From NCBI GenBank assembly GCA_947456505.1, contig CANGTC010000014.1, positions 1 through 45,200 of the forward strand: 45,200 nt of DNA, in the 5' to 3' direction. Positions 1-7,152 of the stretch are shown here, piece by piece. The stretch comes from Beijerinckiaceae bacterium (lineage in GTDB: Bacteria > Pseudomonadota > Alphaproteobacteria > Rhizobiales > Beijerinckiaceae). A program made the translations under genes and the position numbers. Under the pieces are notes generated by a model. It was not told the DNA's origin. It was given only the letters and a program-made list of their open reading frames with translations, and did no database searches. Numbering within the stretch: the first letter of the stretch is position 1; each line of letters starts with the position of its first letter.

Positions 1-345
1 CGCGCCTATGAATTCGGCAAGGTGGTGAAGAGGGCCATCGACAGCTGGGCCTCCGACAAGAAAGTGGCCGTCTTCGCCTCCGGCGGCATGAGCCATTTCG
101 TCATTGATGAAGACTTTGACCAGCGTTTCATCAAGGCCCTGCGCCATGGCGACAAGGACTATTTGTGCTCCATTCCCCTGGCGCAACTGCAGTCCGGCAC
201 CTCCGAGCTGAAATCGTGGATCTCGCTGGCGGGATTGATGGAGGACATGAAGGTCGAGATGCACCAGCTCGACTATGTGCCTTGCTATCGCTCGAGCGCG
301 GGAACCGGCACCGCCAACGGTTTCTTCTGGTGGGATGTCAAATAA
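1..345 (+). CDS. Class III extradiol dioxygenase (LigB family), C-terminal part
   Basis: Only the last 114 residues are in the window; the frame is open to the left edge. The segment VFASGGMSHFVIDEDFD followed by LRHGDKDYL resembles the C-terminal half of the LigB catalytic fold, where a conserved SGGMSH stretch precedes a D-x-x-FD motif. Class III enzymes of this kind use Fe(II) to open protocatechuate, gallate or similar catechols by meta cleavage in the cytoplasm. The C-terminus reads TGTANGFFWWDVK. Downstream neighbours are a 4-oxalomesaconate hydratase-like and an aldolase-like gene, which fits the protocatechuate/gallate 4,5-cleavage pathway. The metal-binding N-terminal part is outside the window, so activity and substrate cannot be judged. 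The gene ends at a TAA, and a separate promoter seems to drive the next gene. Confidence 0.8.
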   Translation, partial: RAYEFGKVVKRAIDSWASDKKVAVFASGGMSHFVIDEDFDQRFIKALRHGDKDYLCSIPLAQLQSGTSELKSWISLAGLMEDMKVEMHQLDYVPCYRSSAGTGTANGFFWWDVK

Positions 346-396
346 GACATCCTGCTTGGACGCAGAAACCGGCGTCAAAACTAAAGGCGCCACCGC

Positions 397-426
397 TTGA
401 CGAGGTTTTGGCTCGCAGACACTATG
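397..426 (+). promoter_or_regulatory. Sigma70-like promoter of the ligJ-ligK pair
   Basis: TTGACG at 397-402 is followed after 18 bases by ACTATG at 421-426. It sits 45 bases before the GTG of the hydratase gene, just upstream of a perfect palindrome that would overlap the transcription start. The -10 match is weak, so this is a candidate only. Confidence 0.35.
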
Positions 427-433
427 TTTATAA

Positions 434-448
434 ATGAACGCAGTTCAT
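434..448. promoter_or_regulatory. Perfect palindrome, likely operator
   Basis: ATGAACGCAGTTCAT is a perfect inverted repeat with 6-base arms and a 3-base centre. It lies about 8 bases after the candidate -10 element and 22 bases before the ligJ-like start, the expected place for a repressor or IclR/LysR-type operator. No regulator gene lies directly beside it; the nearest is the GntR gene at 4315. Confidence 0.45.
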
Positions 449-470
449 CAGGAATGACAGGGAGAAGACC

Positions 471-1490
471 GTGAAAATCATCGATTGCCACGCGCATGTG
501 AGCGCGCCCGCTGAACTGTGGGCCTACAAGGCTTCCTTGCTGTCCCATCGCGGCGCCCATGGGCGTGGTGGGCTCAAGTTCAGCGATGACGAGATCCGCA
601 ACGCCGTGGAGAAGAAGCGGTTTGAAGGCGGCGACAAAAGCCACATGGCCTTCCTCGACGAGGTCGGCACCCATATGCAATGCGTCTCGCCGCGCCCCTT
701 TCAGATGATGCATTCGGAAAAGCCGTCAAAACTGGTGCAATGGTTCACCGAGGAGGTGAATGACGTCATCTACCGGCAGACGCAACTCTACCCTGACCGC
801 TTCGTCGGCGTGTGCGGGCTGCCGCAATCTCCAGGCGAGCCGCTGGACATGGCGATCCGCGAGCTGGATCGCTGCGTGAATCTGGGGTTCAAGGGCTGCC
901 TGCTCAATCCCGATCCCTATGAAAACCGCGGCAATGGCAAGGCGCCGCCCATGGGTGACCGCTATTGGTATCCGCTGTACGAGCGGCTCTGCGAACACGA
1001 CATCCCAGCCCATGTGCACGCGACCTGCTCGCACTGCGCTGATCGCGAGCCCTATACGCTGCACTTCATCAATGAGGAGACGACGGCGACGGTGGGCCTC
1101 GTGAATTCCGATGTGTTCAAGGATTTCCCGACTCTCAAGGTCATCATCAGCCATGGCGGCGGCGCCATTCCCTATCAGCTTGGGCGCTTCGAGGCGGCGA
1201 GCGCGCGCAAGCCTGGCGGCAAGCTCTTCTCGCAGGCCATGCGCAACCTCTATTACGACACGGTTCTGTATACCGAGACGGCGTTGCGCATGCTTGTCGA
1301 AACCGTTGGCGCGGACCGCTGTCTGTTCGGCGCCGAATGCCCCGGCGTGGGTTCAGCGCGCAACCCTGACACCGGCCGCACCTATGACGACATCATGCCA
1401 ATTCTGCGCGACGCCTCCTGGCTCAGCGCTGGAGAGAAACAGGCGATCCTCCAAGATAACGCGACCCGTCTCTTCAAAATCGCGGCGTGA
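471..1490 (+). CDS. ligJ: 4-oxalomesaconate hydratase-like amidohydrolase (LigJ type)
   Basis: This 339-residue protein belongs to the amidohydrolase-2 superfamily and looks most like LigJ, the zinc hydratase that adds water to 4-oxalomesaconate in the protocatechuate 4,5-cleavage pathway. Visible zinc-site residues are the N-terminal HxH (H7, H9), a second His pair in AHVHAT (H181/H183), and H228 in SHGGGAIPYQLGRF. A glutamate (E289, in LFGAE) stands where decarboxylase or hydrolase relatives carry Asp, which is a LigJ-type feature. The LPQSPG and LNPDP segments also match LigJ as I recall it, and the length is close to LigJ. The start is a GTG preceded by AGGGAGAAG. It sits between a LigB-type dioxygenase and a LigK-type aldolase, 34 bases before the latter, so substrate inference from context is good. 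It could act on a methylated or otherwise substituted analogue. Confidence 0.82.
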   Translation: MKIIDCHAHVSAPAELWAYKASLLSHRGAHGRGGLKFSDDEIRNAVEKKRFEGGDKSHMAFLDEVGTHMQCVSPRPFQMMHSEKPSKLVQWFTEEVNDVIYRQTQLYPDRFVGVCGLPQSPGEPLDMAIRELDRCVNLGFKGCLLNPDPYENRGNGKAPPMGDRYWYPLYERLCEHDIPAHVHATCSHCADREPYTLHFINEETTATVGLVNSDVFKDFPTLKVIISHGGGAIPYQLGRFEAASARKPGGKLFSQAMRNLYYDTVLYTETALRMLVETVGADRCLFGAECPGVGSARNPDTGRTYDDIMPILRDASWLSAGEKQAILQDNATRLFKIAA

Positions 1491-1524
1491 GTTGTCACCA
1501 GGCTCCACGCAGGAGATATGACGC

Positions 1525-2184
1525 ATGAGTGACACGAATAATTTTCTCGCGCGCTTGAAGCGCCTCGATTGCTGCGCGCTCTCGGATGCGCTGGATCAGC
1601 TGAAGATGAAGGGCGTCGTCTCCGGCATGGTTCAGGGCTCGGGCGCCGGCCGCATTGCAGGCCGCGCCATCACGGTAAAGCTGGTGGCGGGCGAAAAAAG
1701 CAGCGGGCCGCCGAAGCATCTGTGCGCCACGGCCATAGAACTGGGCGGTCCGGGCTCCATCATCGTGGTGGAGCAGCGCTCTGGCGTCGAGGCGGGCAGT
1801 TGGGGCGGCCTGCTGTCCATGGGCGCGCAAACCAAAGGCATCGAAGGCGTGATCGCTGAGGGGCCGGTGCGCGACATCGATCAAGCCATGGAAATGGGGT
1901 TTCCAGTATTTGCACGCGGATGGACGGCCCGCACCGCCCGTGGGCGCATTGTCGAACAATCGACCAATGAGCCCGTGCAGATCGGCGATGTGACCGTCCA
2001 TGCCGGAGATTATGTGCTGGCGGACCGCAGCGCGACGATTTTTGTCGCGGAAAAGGACATCGAGAGGATCCTCTCGGCCGCAGAAAGGATTGTCGCCAAG
2101 GAGGATCTGATGGCGAAGGAGATCCTAAGTGGAACCGCCATTGGAACGGTGATGGGGGCCAATTACGAGCACATGTTGAAATAG
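1525..2184 (+). CDS. ligK: RraA-like aldolase, LigK/4-carboxy-4-hydroxy-2-oxoadipate aldolase type
   Basis: This 219-residue protein has the RraA fold. The divalent metal-dependent 4-hydroxy-4-methyl-2-oxoglutarate/4-carboxy-4-hydroxy-2-oxoadipate aldolases of this family split the last six-carbon intermediate into pyruvate and oxaloacetate. The signature GG-x(20)-RD is present: G94-G95 in SWGGLLSMGAQ and R116-D117 in EGPVRDID, the residues that bind pyruvate and metal. The length is typical (about 210-230). It follows the ligJ-like gene by 34 bases with GGAG upstream of the ATG, so both are probably one transcript. RraA itself, the RNase E inhibitor, shares the fold but is usually about 160 residues. 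The pathway context favours the aldolase. Confidence 0.82.
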   Translation: MSDTNNFLARLKRLDCCALSDALDQLKMKGVVSGMVQGSGAGRIAGRAITVKLVAGEKSSGPPKHLCATAIELGGPGSIIVVEQRSGVEAGSWGGLLSMGAQTKGIEGVIAEGPVRDIDQAMEMGFPVFARGWTARTARGRIVEQSTNEPVQIGDVTVHAGDYVLADRSATIFVAEKDIERILSAAERIVAKEDLMAKEILSGTAIGTVMGANYEHMLK

Positions 2185-2340
2185 GTATATGAGAAACCAA
2201 ACATGAGATACCACGCTTATAATACTGACCCTTCGACTTACACTACGAAACGGGGATTAGATATCGTCTTACGATTGTTATGCCGCCAAATTTGATCCCG
2301 CAGTTACATCGTCCCATTATTTCAGGCGTTCACCGTTGCG

Positions 2341-3297
2341 TCAGGGAATCTCGTAATTCTGGATGAAGTCCTCGGGCAGATTCGGCCCCCAGACATAGAG
2401 GGAATCATGAGCCGGGTGATCGCCGGAATCCCAATCACAAGTTGCCGGCACATAATCGATATCCCCTGAATATTCGCTGTAACTTCCCCAGGGGTCGCGC
2501 ACATAATGGAAGAAGTTCGAGCCCAGCACATGGCGTCCAAGGCCCCAGCCACGTTCATAACCCTTCTCCAGCATATAAGTCGCGCCAAGGCCGATATCGG
2601 AAATGGAGGCGACGTCCCAGCTATAATGGTGATGGCCGGGCGCCGAAGACTTTGCAAAAGCCATCAAGTGGTGATCGCTTCCGTGAATGCCATGCATGAA
2701 GGCGATGACCTCGCCCGAACGGTCCGACAAACGAAGCCCCAGCACGCGCGCATAAAAGTCGAGAGCCCGCAACACATCTGGCGTGAAGAGCAACATGTGC
2801 GACATGCGCCTAGGACGGCAGCGCCAGGCTGTACTGCGATAGGGGGCGCCGCGCGTACCTGCCGGAGAAGAGATCTCCCCAAATGACGATTTCGCATTCG
2901 GAGAGGTCTTCAGACCCACCTTTACCTCGATCAGATTACCGTCCGGGTCTGTAAACCAATAGCCTGCGGAGGCGATCCCGGCCGGCGGATCAAGACGTTT
3001 AATTCCAAGGTCCGCCAGGCGTTTGCCAAAAGCGGCGAAGTCTTCCTCGAACAGATTGAACGATACATAGCCGAATTTCTTGCGGACGCCCTCGCCAATG
3101 GTCACCCATGTATGGTCACCGCCATGGGCCCGCAGTGAGAGGCCCTGCCCCACCTCCACCGCATCGAGGCCGAAATTGTCATAGAAATGATGGGCTACCT
3201 TCAGGTCCGGCACAACCATATGACAATGGTCGATCGAATGAACGCCAAGTTCACCGGGCCTGCGGACTGGCTGTATAAATCCTGTATTCGCCGTCAT
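2341..3297 (-). CDS. Class I (VOC) extradiol dioxygenase, catechol 2,3-dioxygenase/BphC-like
   Basis: This 318-residue protein has two vicinal-oxygen-chelate modules, about residues 20-130 and 165-285. The second carries the Fe(II) facial triad: H167 in RMSHMLLF, a His in GHHHYSWDV (around 223-224) and E275 in YSEYSGD. It should therefore be a functional meta-cleaving catechol dioxygenase, not a glyoxalase. A metal-free first module is normal for these enzymes. I chose the ATG at 3297, preceded by AAGGGGGG, over a TTG 12 codons upstream that would overlap the end of the FAH gene. It lies 32 bases after that gene on the same strand, so the ring-cleavage product probably passes to the FAH-type hydrolase. 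The two form the minus arm of a divergon with the GntR regulator. Confidence 0.82.
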   Translation of the reverse strand: MTANTGFIQPVRRPGELGVHSIDHCHMVVPDLKVAHHFYDNFGLDAVEVGQGLSLRAHGGDHTWVTIGEGVRKKFGYVSFNLFEEDFAAFGKRLADLGIKRLDPPAGIASAGYWFTDPDGNLIEVKVGLKTSPNAKSSFGEISSPAGTRGAPYRSTAWRCRPRRMSHMLLFTPDVLRALDFYARVLGLRLSDRSGEVIAFMHGIHGSDHHLMAFAKSSAPGHHHYSWDVASISDIGLGATYMLEKGYERGWGLGRHVLGSNFFHYVRDPWGSYSEYSGDIDYVPATCDWDSGDHPAHDSLYVWGPNLPEDFIQNYEIP

Positions 3298-3329
3298 ATG
3301 GTCCCCCCTTATCTTTTGCAACGCTGCGG

Positions 3330-4190
3330 TCAAATCTCGTCTATGACGCGGTTGCGTAAAACGCCAATTTGTTCGATCTCGACCTCAATCAAATCGCCCG
3401 CCTTCATATAAAGCGGGGGCTTGCGGGCCAGGCCAACACCAGACGGCGTCCCAGTGACAATGATGTCCCCGCTTTCGAGCGTCATGGCTTCACTGATCAT
3501 CGAGATGAGCGTCGCGACATCGAAAACCATATCGTCGATCCTGGCGCTTTGGACGGTCACGCCATTCAATCTGGTTTCGAGTTTAAGGCCCTTGCAGCCC
3601 AGCGGCAACTCGTCGGCTGATACGAAGACGGGACCGAAGGCGCCGGTCCCATCGAAATTCTTTCCGACAGTCCATTGCGGAGACTTGAACTGATAGTCGC
3701 GGATCGATCCATCGTTGAAAATCGAATAGCCAGCCACATGGTCCAGCGCAGACGCCAGCGGAATATGGCGTCCACCCATGCCAATGACCGCGACCAATTC
3801 GCCTTCGTAATGCAACTCGACCGAGGCCCTAGGTCGAACCATAGGCTCGTCGTGCGCGATGAAGCCGGTCGAGAAGCGGGCGAACAGGGTCGGATAATCA
3901 GGCTGTTGGAAGCCGCTCTCCGCCGAATGGTCGCGGTAGTTCAAGCCGACGCAGATGATCTTGCCCGGACGGGCGATGGGCGGAAGCAAAGTCGCCTCGG
4001 CTGGATTGACGACGTGGCCGCCAAGCAAAGCGGCATGCGCGGCGTCAAGAGCCGGCTTACCCTTGGCGACGATAGAAGCGAGATCGCCGGGGTAGCCAGC
4101 CTCACCATCGGAAAATCCGACAAAGGCGCCGTCGCTCCGCACAGCAGCCAACCCTGCGCTCGTTCCAACCCGATAGGCTACAAAACGCAT
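3330..4190 (-). CDS. Fumarylacetoacetate hydrolase family protein
   Basis: This 286-residue protein has an FAH C-terminal fold. The metal-binding residues are in place: E129 and E131 in LHYEGELVAVIG and D160 in YSIFNDGSIRDYQ. ICVGLNYRDHSAE, VTGTPSGVG and the C-terminal GDLIEVEIEQIGVL are typical of the bacterial branch that includes 2-oxopent-4-enoate hydratases, fumarylpyruvate hydrolases and 4-oxalocrotonate decarboxylases. It should act on the 2-oxo acid produced by ring cleavage, in the cytoplasm. The ATG at 4190 has AGGAGG seven bases upstream, which is better than a start 14 codons earlier. It is first in the minus-strand pair with the VOC dioxygenase and divergent from the GntR gene. 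The exact substrate cannot be read from sequence. Confidence 0.85.
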   Translation of the reverse strand: MRFVAYRVGTSAGLAAVRSDGAFVGFSDGEAGYPGDLASIVAKGKPALDAAHAALLGGHVVNPAEATLLPPIARPGKIICVGLNYRDHSAESGFQQPDYPTLFARFSTGFIAHDEPMVRPRASVELHYEGELVAVIGMGGRHIPLASALDHVAGYSIFNDGSIRDYQFKSPQWTVGKNFDGTGAFGPVFVSADELPLGCKGLKLETRLNGVTVQSARIDDMVFDVATLISMISEAMTLESGDIIVTGTPSGVGLARKPPLYMKAGDLIEVEIEQIGVLRNRVIDEI

Positions 4191-4225
4191 GTCAAATCCT
4201 CCTGAGCGATTAAACTTGCACGCAC

Positions 4226-4271
4226 AATCCATGGAATCAACGAAAATAGATTTTCTTTGCTAAAATCCATG
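4226..4271. promoter_or_regulatory. Repeated AATCCATG box in the fah/gntR divergent region
   Basis: AATCCATG occurs at 4226-4233 and again at 4264-4271, 38 bases apart (start to start) in the same orientation. The first copy is part of a TCCATGGA palindrome. AT-rich sequence between them (GAAAATAGATTTTC) could hold one or both promoters. Paired boxes between a GntR gene and its divergent target genes are a common operator layout, so this is a likely binding region for the regulator at 4315. Confidence 0.35.
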
Positions 4272-4314
4272 TTATGAGCGGAAATAAATTGTTGCTCGGC
4301 TCAGGGAGCTATAT

Positions 4315-4992
4315 GTGCTGGCTGCGGTAAGAAAAGAACAGAACTTGACGGAGGGGGCTTATTCCACCCTTCGCGCTGATCTGCTCGCCTGTCGGCTGCC
4401 GCCTGGGCAGAAGCTCAGCATTGCTTCGCTTGCGACGGAGCTTGGCGTCAGCCTTGGCGCCGTTCGAGAAGCCCTGTCGCGCCTCACCGCCGAAGGCCTC
4501 GTGACCGCATCAACCAATCGCGGCTACAGAGCGGCCCCGGTGTCAGAGTCGGAGCTGATGGATCTCACCAGCACGCGCATCGAGATAGAGTCGGCCTGCA
4601 TGCGACGCGCTATCAAGCTCGGTGGGGTGGACTGGGAGGCGCAGATCGTGTCCGCCCATCATCGCATGTCCCGCATCCCCGAACGCGCAACAGACGACCT
4701 GCGCCTGATCAATGATGTCTGGGCAGAAGCGCATCGCGATTTCCATGCAGCTCTGGTTTCCGCCTGCGACAGCCCCTGGCGCATCCGCCTTCGCGAGTTT
4801 CTTTATGACCAGACGGAGCGATACAGGCGACTTTCGGTCCCAGCCCTCCCGGAAAAACGCGACCTGGCGAGGGAGCATCACGCCCTCATGGACGCCGCGC
4901 TCGCCCGCGATGAAGATCTCGCCTGTCGGCTACTGTCCGAACACCTGAACATCACAGCCTGGCGCGTGAAAGCCTTGCCGGATCCAGCCTGA
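4315..4992 (+). CDS. GntR family regulator, FadR/FCD subfamily
   Basis: This 225-residue regulator has an N-terminal winged helix (about residues 11-73). It includes LSIASLATELGVSLGAVREAL, split here as LSIASLATELG and VSLGAVREAL, and GLVTASTNRGYRAAPV forms the wing. An all-helical FCD effector domain follows at about 80-215, with candidate metal-binding His/Asp residues around AHRDFHAALVSACDSP and LLSEHLNIT. FCD regulators of this size usually repress nearby catabolic genes and respond to an organic acid. The start is a GTG after CAGGGAG; the overlapping ATG two bases upstream runs into a stop. It is divergent from the fah-dioxygenase pair and upstream of the amidohydrolase-Bug-ADH group, so it could control either or both. 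Confidence 0.85.
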   Translation: MLAAVRKEQNLTEGAYSTLRADLLACRLPPGQKLSIASLATELGVSLGAVREALSRLTAEGLVTASTNRGYRAAPVSESELMDLTSTRIEIESACMRRAIKLGGVDWEAQIVSAHHRMSRIPERATDDLRLINDVWAEAHRDFHAALVSACDSPWRIRLREFLYDQTERYRRLSVPALPEKRDLAREHHALMDAALARDEDLACRLLSEHLNITAWRVKALPDPA

Positions 4993-5038
4993 TTAGCCGC
5001 CCCTTCCAAGCGAACGCTGGTCTGCTTTTAAAGCGAAA

Positions 5039-5066
5039 CAGGCCGCCCCAAAAAATGCGCGGCCTG
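5039..5066. terminator. Hairpin between gntR and the amidohydrolase gene
   Basis: CAGGCCGC at 5039-5046 pairs perfectly with GCGGCCTG at 5059-5066 across a 12-base, A-rich loop. No T-tract follows on the plus strand, so it is a weak terminator candidate or an mRNA stabiliser. It ends 14 bases before the next ATG. Confidence 0.35.
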
Positions 5067-5080
5067 CACGAGGACATGAA

Positions 5081-6070
5081 ATGATCATCGACATCTACAC
5101 GCATATTGCTCCGAAGACCTTCCTCGACAGGATGGTCACGCTCGCTCCGAAGCTCGGCAATATCGTCAACAGGCTTCTCAGCGTAAAGCCGCTCTATGAT
5201 CTCGACATACGTTTCCGGGACATGGACACGGTGCAGGATTATCGACAGCTGGTGTCTCTACCCACGCCTTCCCTTGAAGAGATCGGACCAGTCGAAACGG
5301 GGCGCGAGCTCGCTCGCATTGCGAATACCGAACTCGCTGAACTCTGCCGAAAGCATCCGGACCGGTTCATTGGTTTCGCAGCCGCCGTTCACCTTGGAGA
5401 CGTCGAGGCCGCCATTCGTGAAGCTGACCACGCCATTCATCAACTCGGCGCCAAAGGGGTTCTGATTTACAATCATGTTGACGGCGTTCCGCTCGACGAC
5501 AAACGCTTCCGTCCCTTTTTCGCTGCGATGGCGGAGTGGAAACGTCCAATCTGGCTCCATCCCACGCGCTCGGCCGCCGTGAGTGATTACGCCAGCGAAG
5601 CGAAGTCTCGTTTCGAGATGTGGTGGTGCTTTGGCTGGCCATACGATACTTCCGTCGCCATGACCCGGCTCGTCTTCGACGGACTATTTGATCGTCATCC
5701 GGACCTGGACATCATCACGCACCATATGGGTGGAATGATTCCCTTCTTTGACGGGCGCGTCGGCCCGGGCCTTGATGTTCTGGGCGCGCGGACCTCGGAC
5801 GAGGACTATTCCCAGATTCTGCCGTCGCTGAAAAAGCCTCACATGGAATATTTCAAGCAATTCCATGGCGACACGGCGATGTTTGGCGCCACCACCGGCG
5901 TGAAATGCGGTCTCGATTTCTTCGGTCCGAGCAAGGTTGTGTTCGCGACCGATTCACCGGTTGGCCCGATCAAGAAAACCTTCGACGGCGTCAACAGCAT
6001 GGATCTCAAGCCAAGCGCGAAGCGATTTTCTATGGCAATGCCGCAAAACTTTTGCGGCTTTGATCTCTGA
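5081..6070 (+). CDS. ACMSD-type amidohydrolase/decarboxylase with altered C-terminus
   Basis: This 329-residue protein belongs to the amidohydrolase-2 family of ACMSD and gamma-resorcylate decarboxylase, which remove CO2 from aromatic or muconate acids using a divalent metal. Visible metal-site residues are H8, H160 in WLHPTRS, H214 in THHMGG and D291 in FATDSPVGP. The first His of the usual HxH is Tyr (Y6, IDIYTH). The last residues of the open frame, from about K314 on, do not match the family. A second frame supplies the expected ending IFYGNAAKLLRL from 6025 to a TGA at 6061-6063. A small indel near 6014-6022, in a GCGCG run, therefore separates the two. The start has GAGG upstream. The next gene, a Bug receptor, begins 63 bases on. 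A decarboxylase role is likely, with unknown substrate. Confidence 0.75.
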   Translation: MIIDIYTHIAPKTFLDRMVTLAPKLGNIVNRLLSVKPLYDLDIRFRDMDTVQDYRQLVSLPTPSLEEIGPVETGRELARIANTELAELCRKHPDRFIGFAAAVHLGDVEAAIREADHAIHQLGAKGVLIYNHVDGVPLDDKRFRPFFAAMAEWKRPIWLHPTRSAAVSDYASEAKSRFEMWWCFGWPYDTSVAMTRLVFDGLFDRHPDLDIITHHMGGMIPFFDGRVGPGLDVLGARTSDEDYSQILPSLKKPHMEYFKQFHGDTAMFGATTGVKCGLDFFGPSKVVFATDSPVGPIKKTFDGVNSMDLKPSAKRFSMAMPQNFCGFDL

Positions 6071-6133
6071 CTGAAGGCGGAAAGCCGTACACAAGAAAAT
6101 CGACGCTTCTTCCTGAAGGTTAACGAGGCCCAT

Positions 6134-7114
6134 ATGGAGAATCGAATGACAAAAATTTGCAAGCCCATCATTGTAGCCCTAACCATGCTTCTCGGGGCGA
6201 CAACCGTCGCAAGCGCACAGTCATACCCCAATCACGCGATTAAAATCATAGTCCCCACCGGCCCAGGGGGTGGCTATGATGTTTACGGAAGAATTATCGG
6301 AGACGAATTAGGTCGTCGCCTGAATCAGTCCGTTTATGTTGAAAACAAAACCGGCGCAGGCACGGTGATCGGGACGCAGGCAGCGATTTCCGCGCCACCG
6401 GATGGTTATACGCTGTTGGTCGGGGGGTTGAGCAACATCATCTTCAACGCCAACCTTTATCAGAAGCCGCCCTATGACGCGCTGAAGTCGCTGATTCCTG
6501 TCGTCATCAACTACGCGAACTCCTATATGGTGATCACCGCTGCGGACTCGCCGATCAAGAGCATCCAGGATCTTGTCGCAGCGGCCAAAGCAAAGCCGAA
6601 TGCGCTGAATCTGGCGACGGCGGGACAGGGCACGGGCCAGCAATTGAGCGCCATCGCATTCATGAAGGCGACGGGCATTCAACTTCAGGAAGTGCCCTAT
6701 CGCGGCGCGACGGCGGTCTATCCTGATCTTCTCTCTGGCCGCGTCGATGTATTCTTCGACTCGGATACCGGAGCCCTTCCGTTTGTGAAAGCTGGCAATG
6801 CACGCGCCCTCGCAATCACCTCCGCCGCTCGGTCCAACCAAGCGCCTGACGTGCCGACGATGGCGGAAGCCGGTGTTCCGGGCCTCGATATCACCGCCTG
6901 GATCGGCATCTTCGCGCCTGCTGGTACGCCAAAGGCCGTCATCACAGAACTTCAAAAGGTTCTCGCGGAAGGGAGCGAAACTTTCAAACAAAAATTTGTC
7001 GGCATTGGCGGTGAATATGTGAGTCTCGAATCCGACAAACTGGAATCCTTCGTAAACACGGAATACGAGACATGGTCGAAGGTCATCAAAGACGCAAACA
7101 TCAAGCTTGATTAG
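6134..7114 (+). CDS. Bug/TctC family periplasmic solute receptor
   Basis: This 326-residue protein has a Sec signal peptide (hydrophobic core to residue 28, cleavage after VASA). A Bug (PF03401-type) receptor follows: YPNHAIKIIVPTGPGGGYD near the start of the mature part, the VENKTGAG and PPDGYTLLVG strands that shape the ligand pocket, and VPYRGATAVYPDLLSGRVD near residue 195. Bug proteins bind carboxylic acids, amino acids or aromatic acids in the periplasm, normally for a TctAB-type permease, which is absent here. It lies between the decarboxylase-like gene and the Fe-alcohol dehydrogenase, 38 bases before the latter, and is probably co-transcribed with both. An aromatic acid ligand is plausible from context only. 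ATG at 6146 is an alternative start. Confidence 0.85.
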   Translation: MENRMTKICKPIIVALTMLLGATTVASAQSYPNHAIKIIVPTGPGGGYDVYGRIIGDELGRRLNQSVYVENKTGAGTVIGTQAAISAPPDGYTLLVGGLSNIIFNANLYQKPPYDALKSLIPVVINYANSYMVITAADSPIKSIQDLVAAAKAKPNALNLATAGQGTGQQLSAIAFMKATGIQLQEVPYRGATAVYPDLLSGRVDVFFDSDTGALPFVKAGNARALAITSAARSNQAPDVPTMAEAGVPGLDITAWIGIFAPAGTPKAVITELQKVLAEGSETFKQKFVGIGGEYVSLESDKLESFVNTEYETWSKVIKDANIKLD

Positions 7115-7152
7115 TCGCCGAAGTCCCACCAAACTTTTCCGAAGGATCCAAG

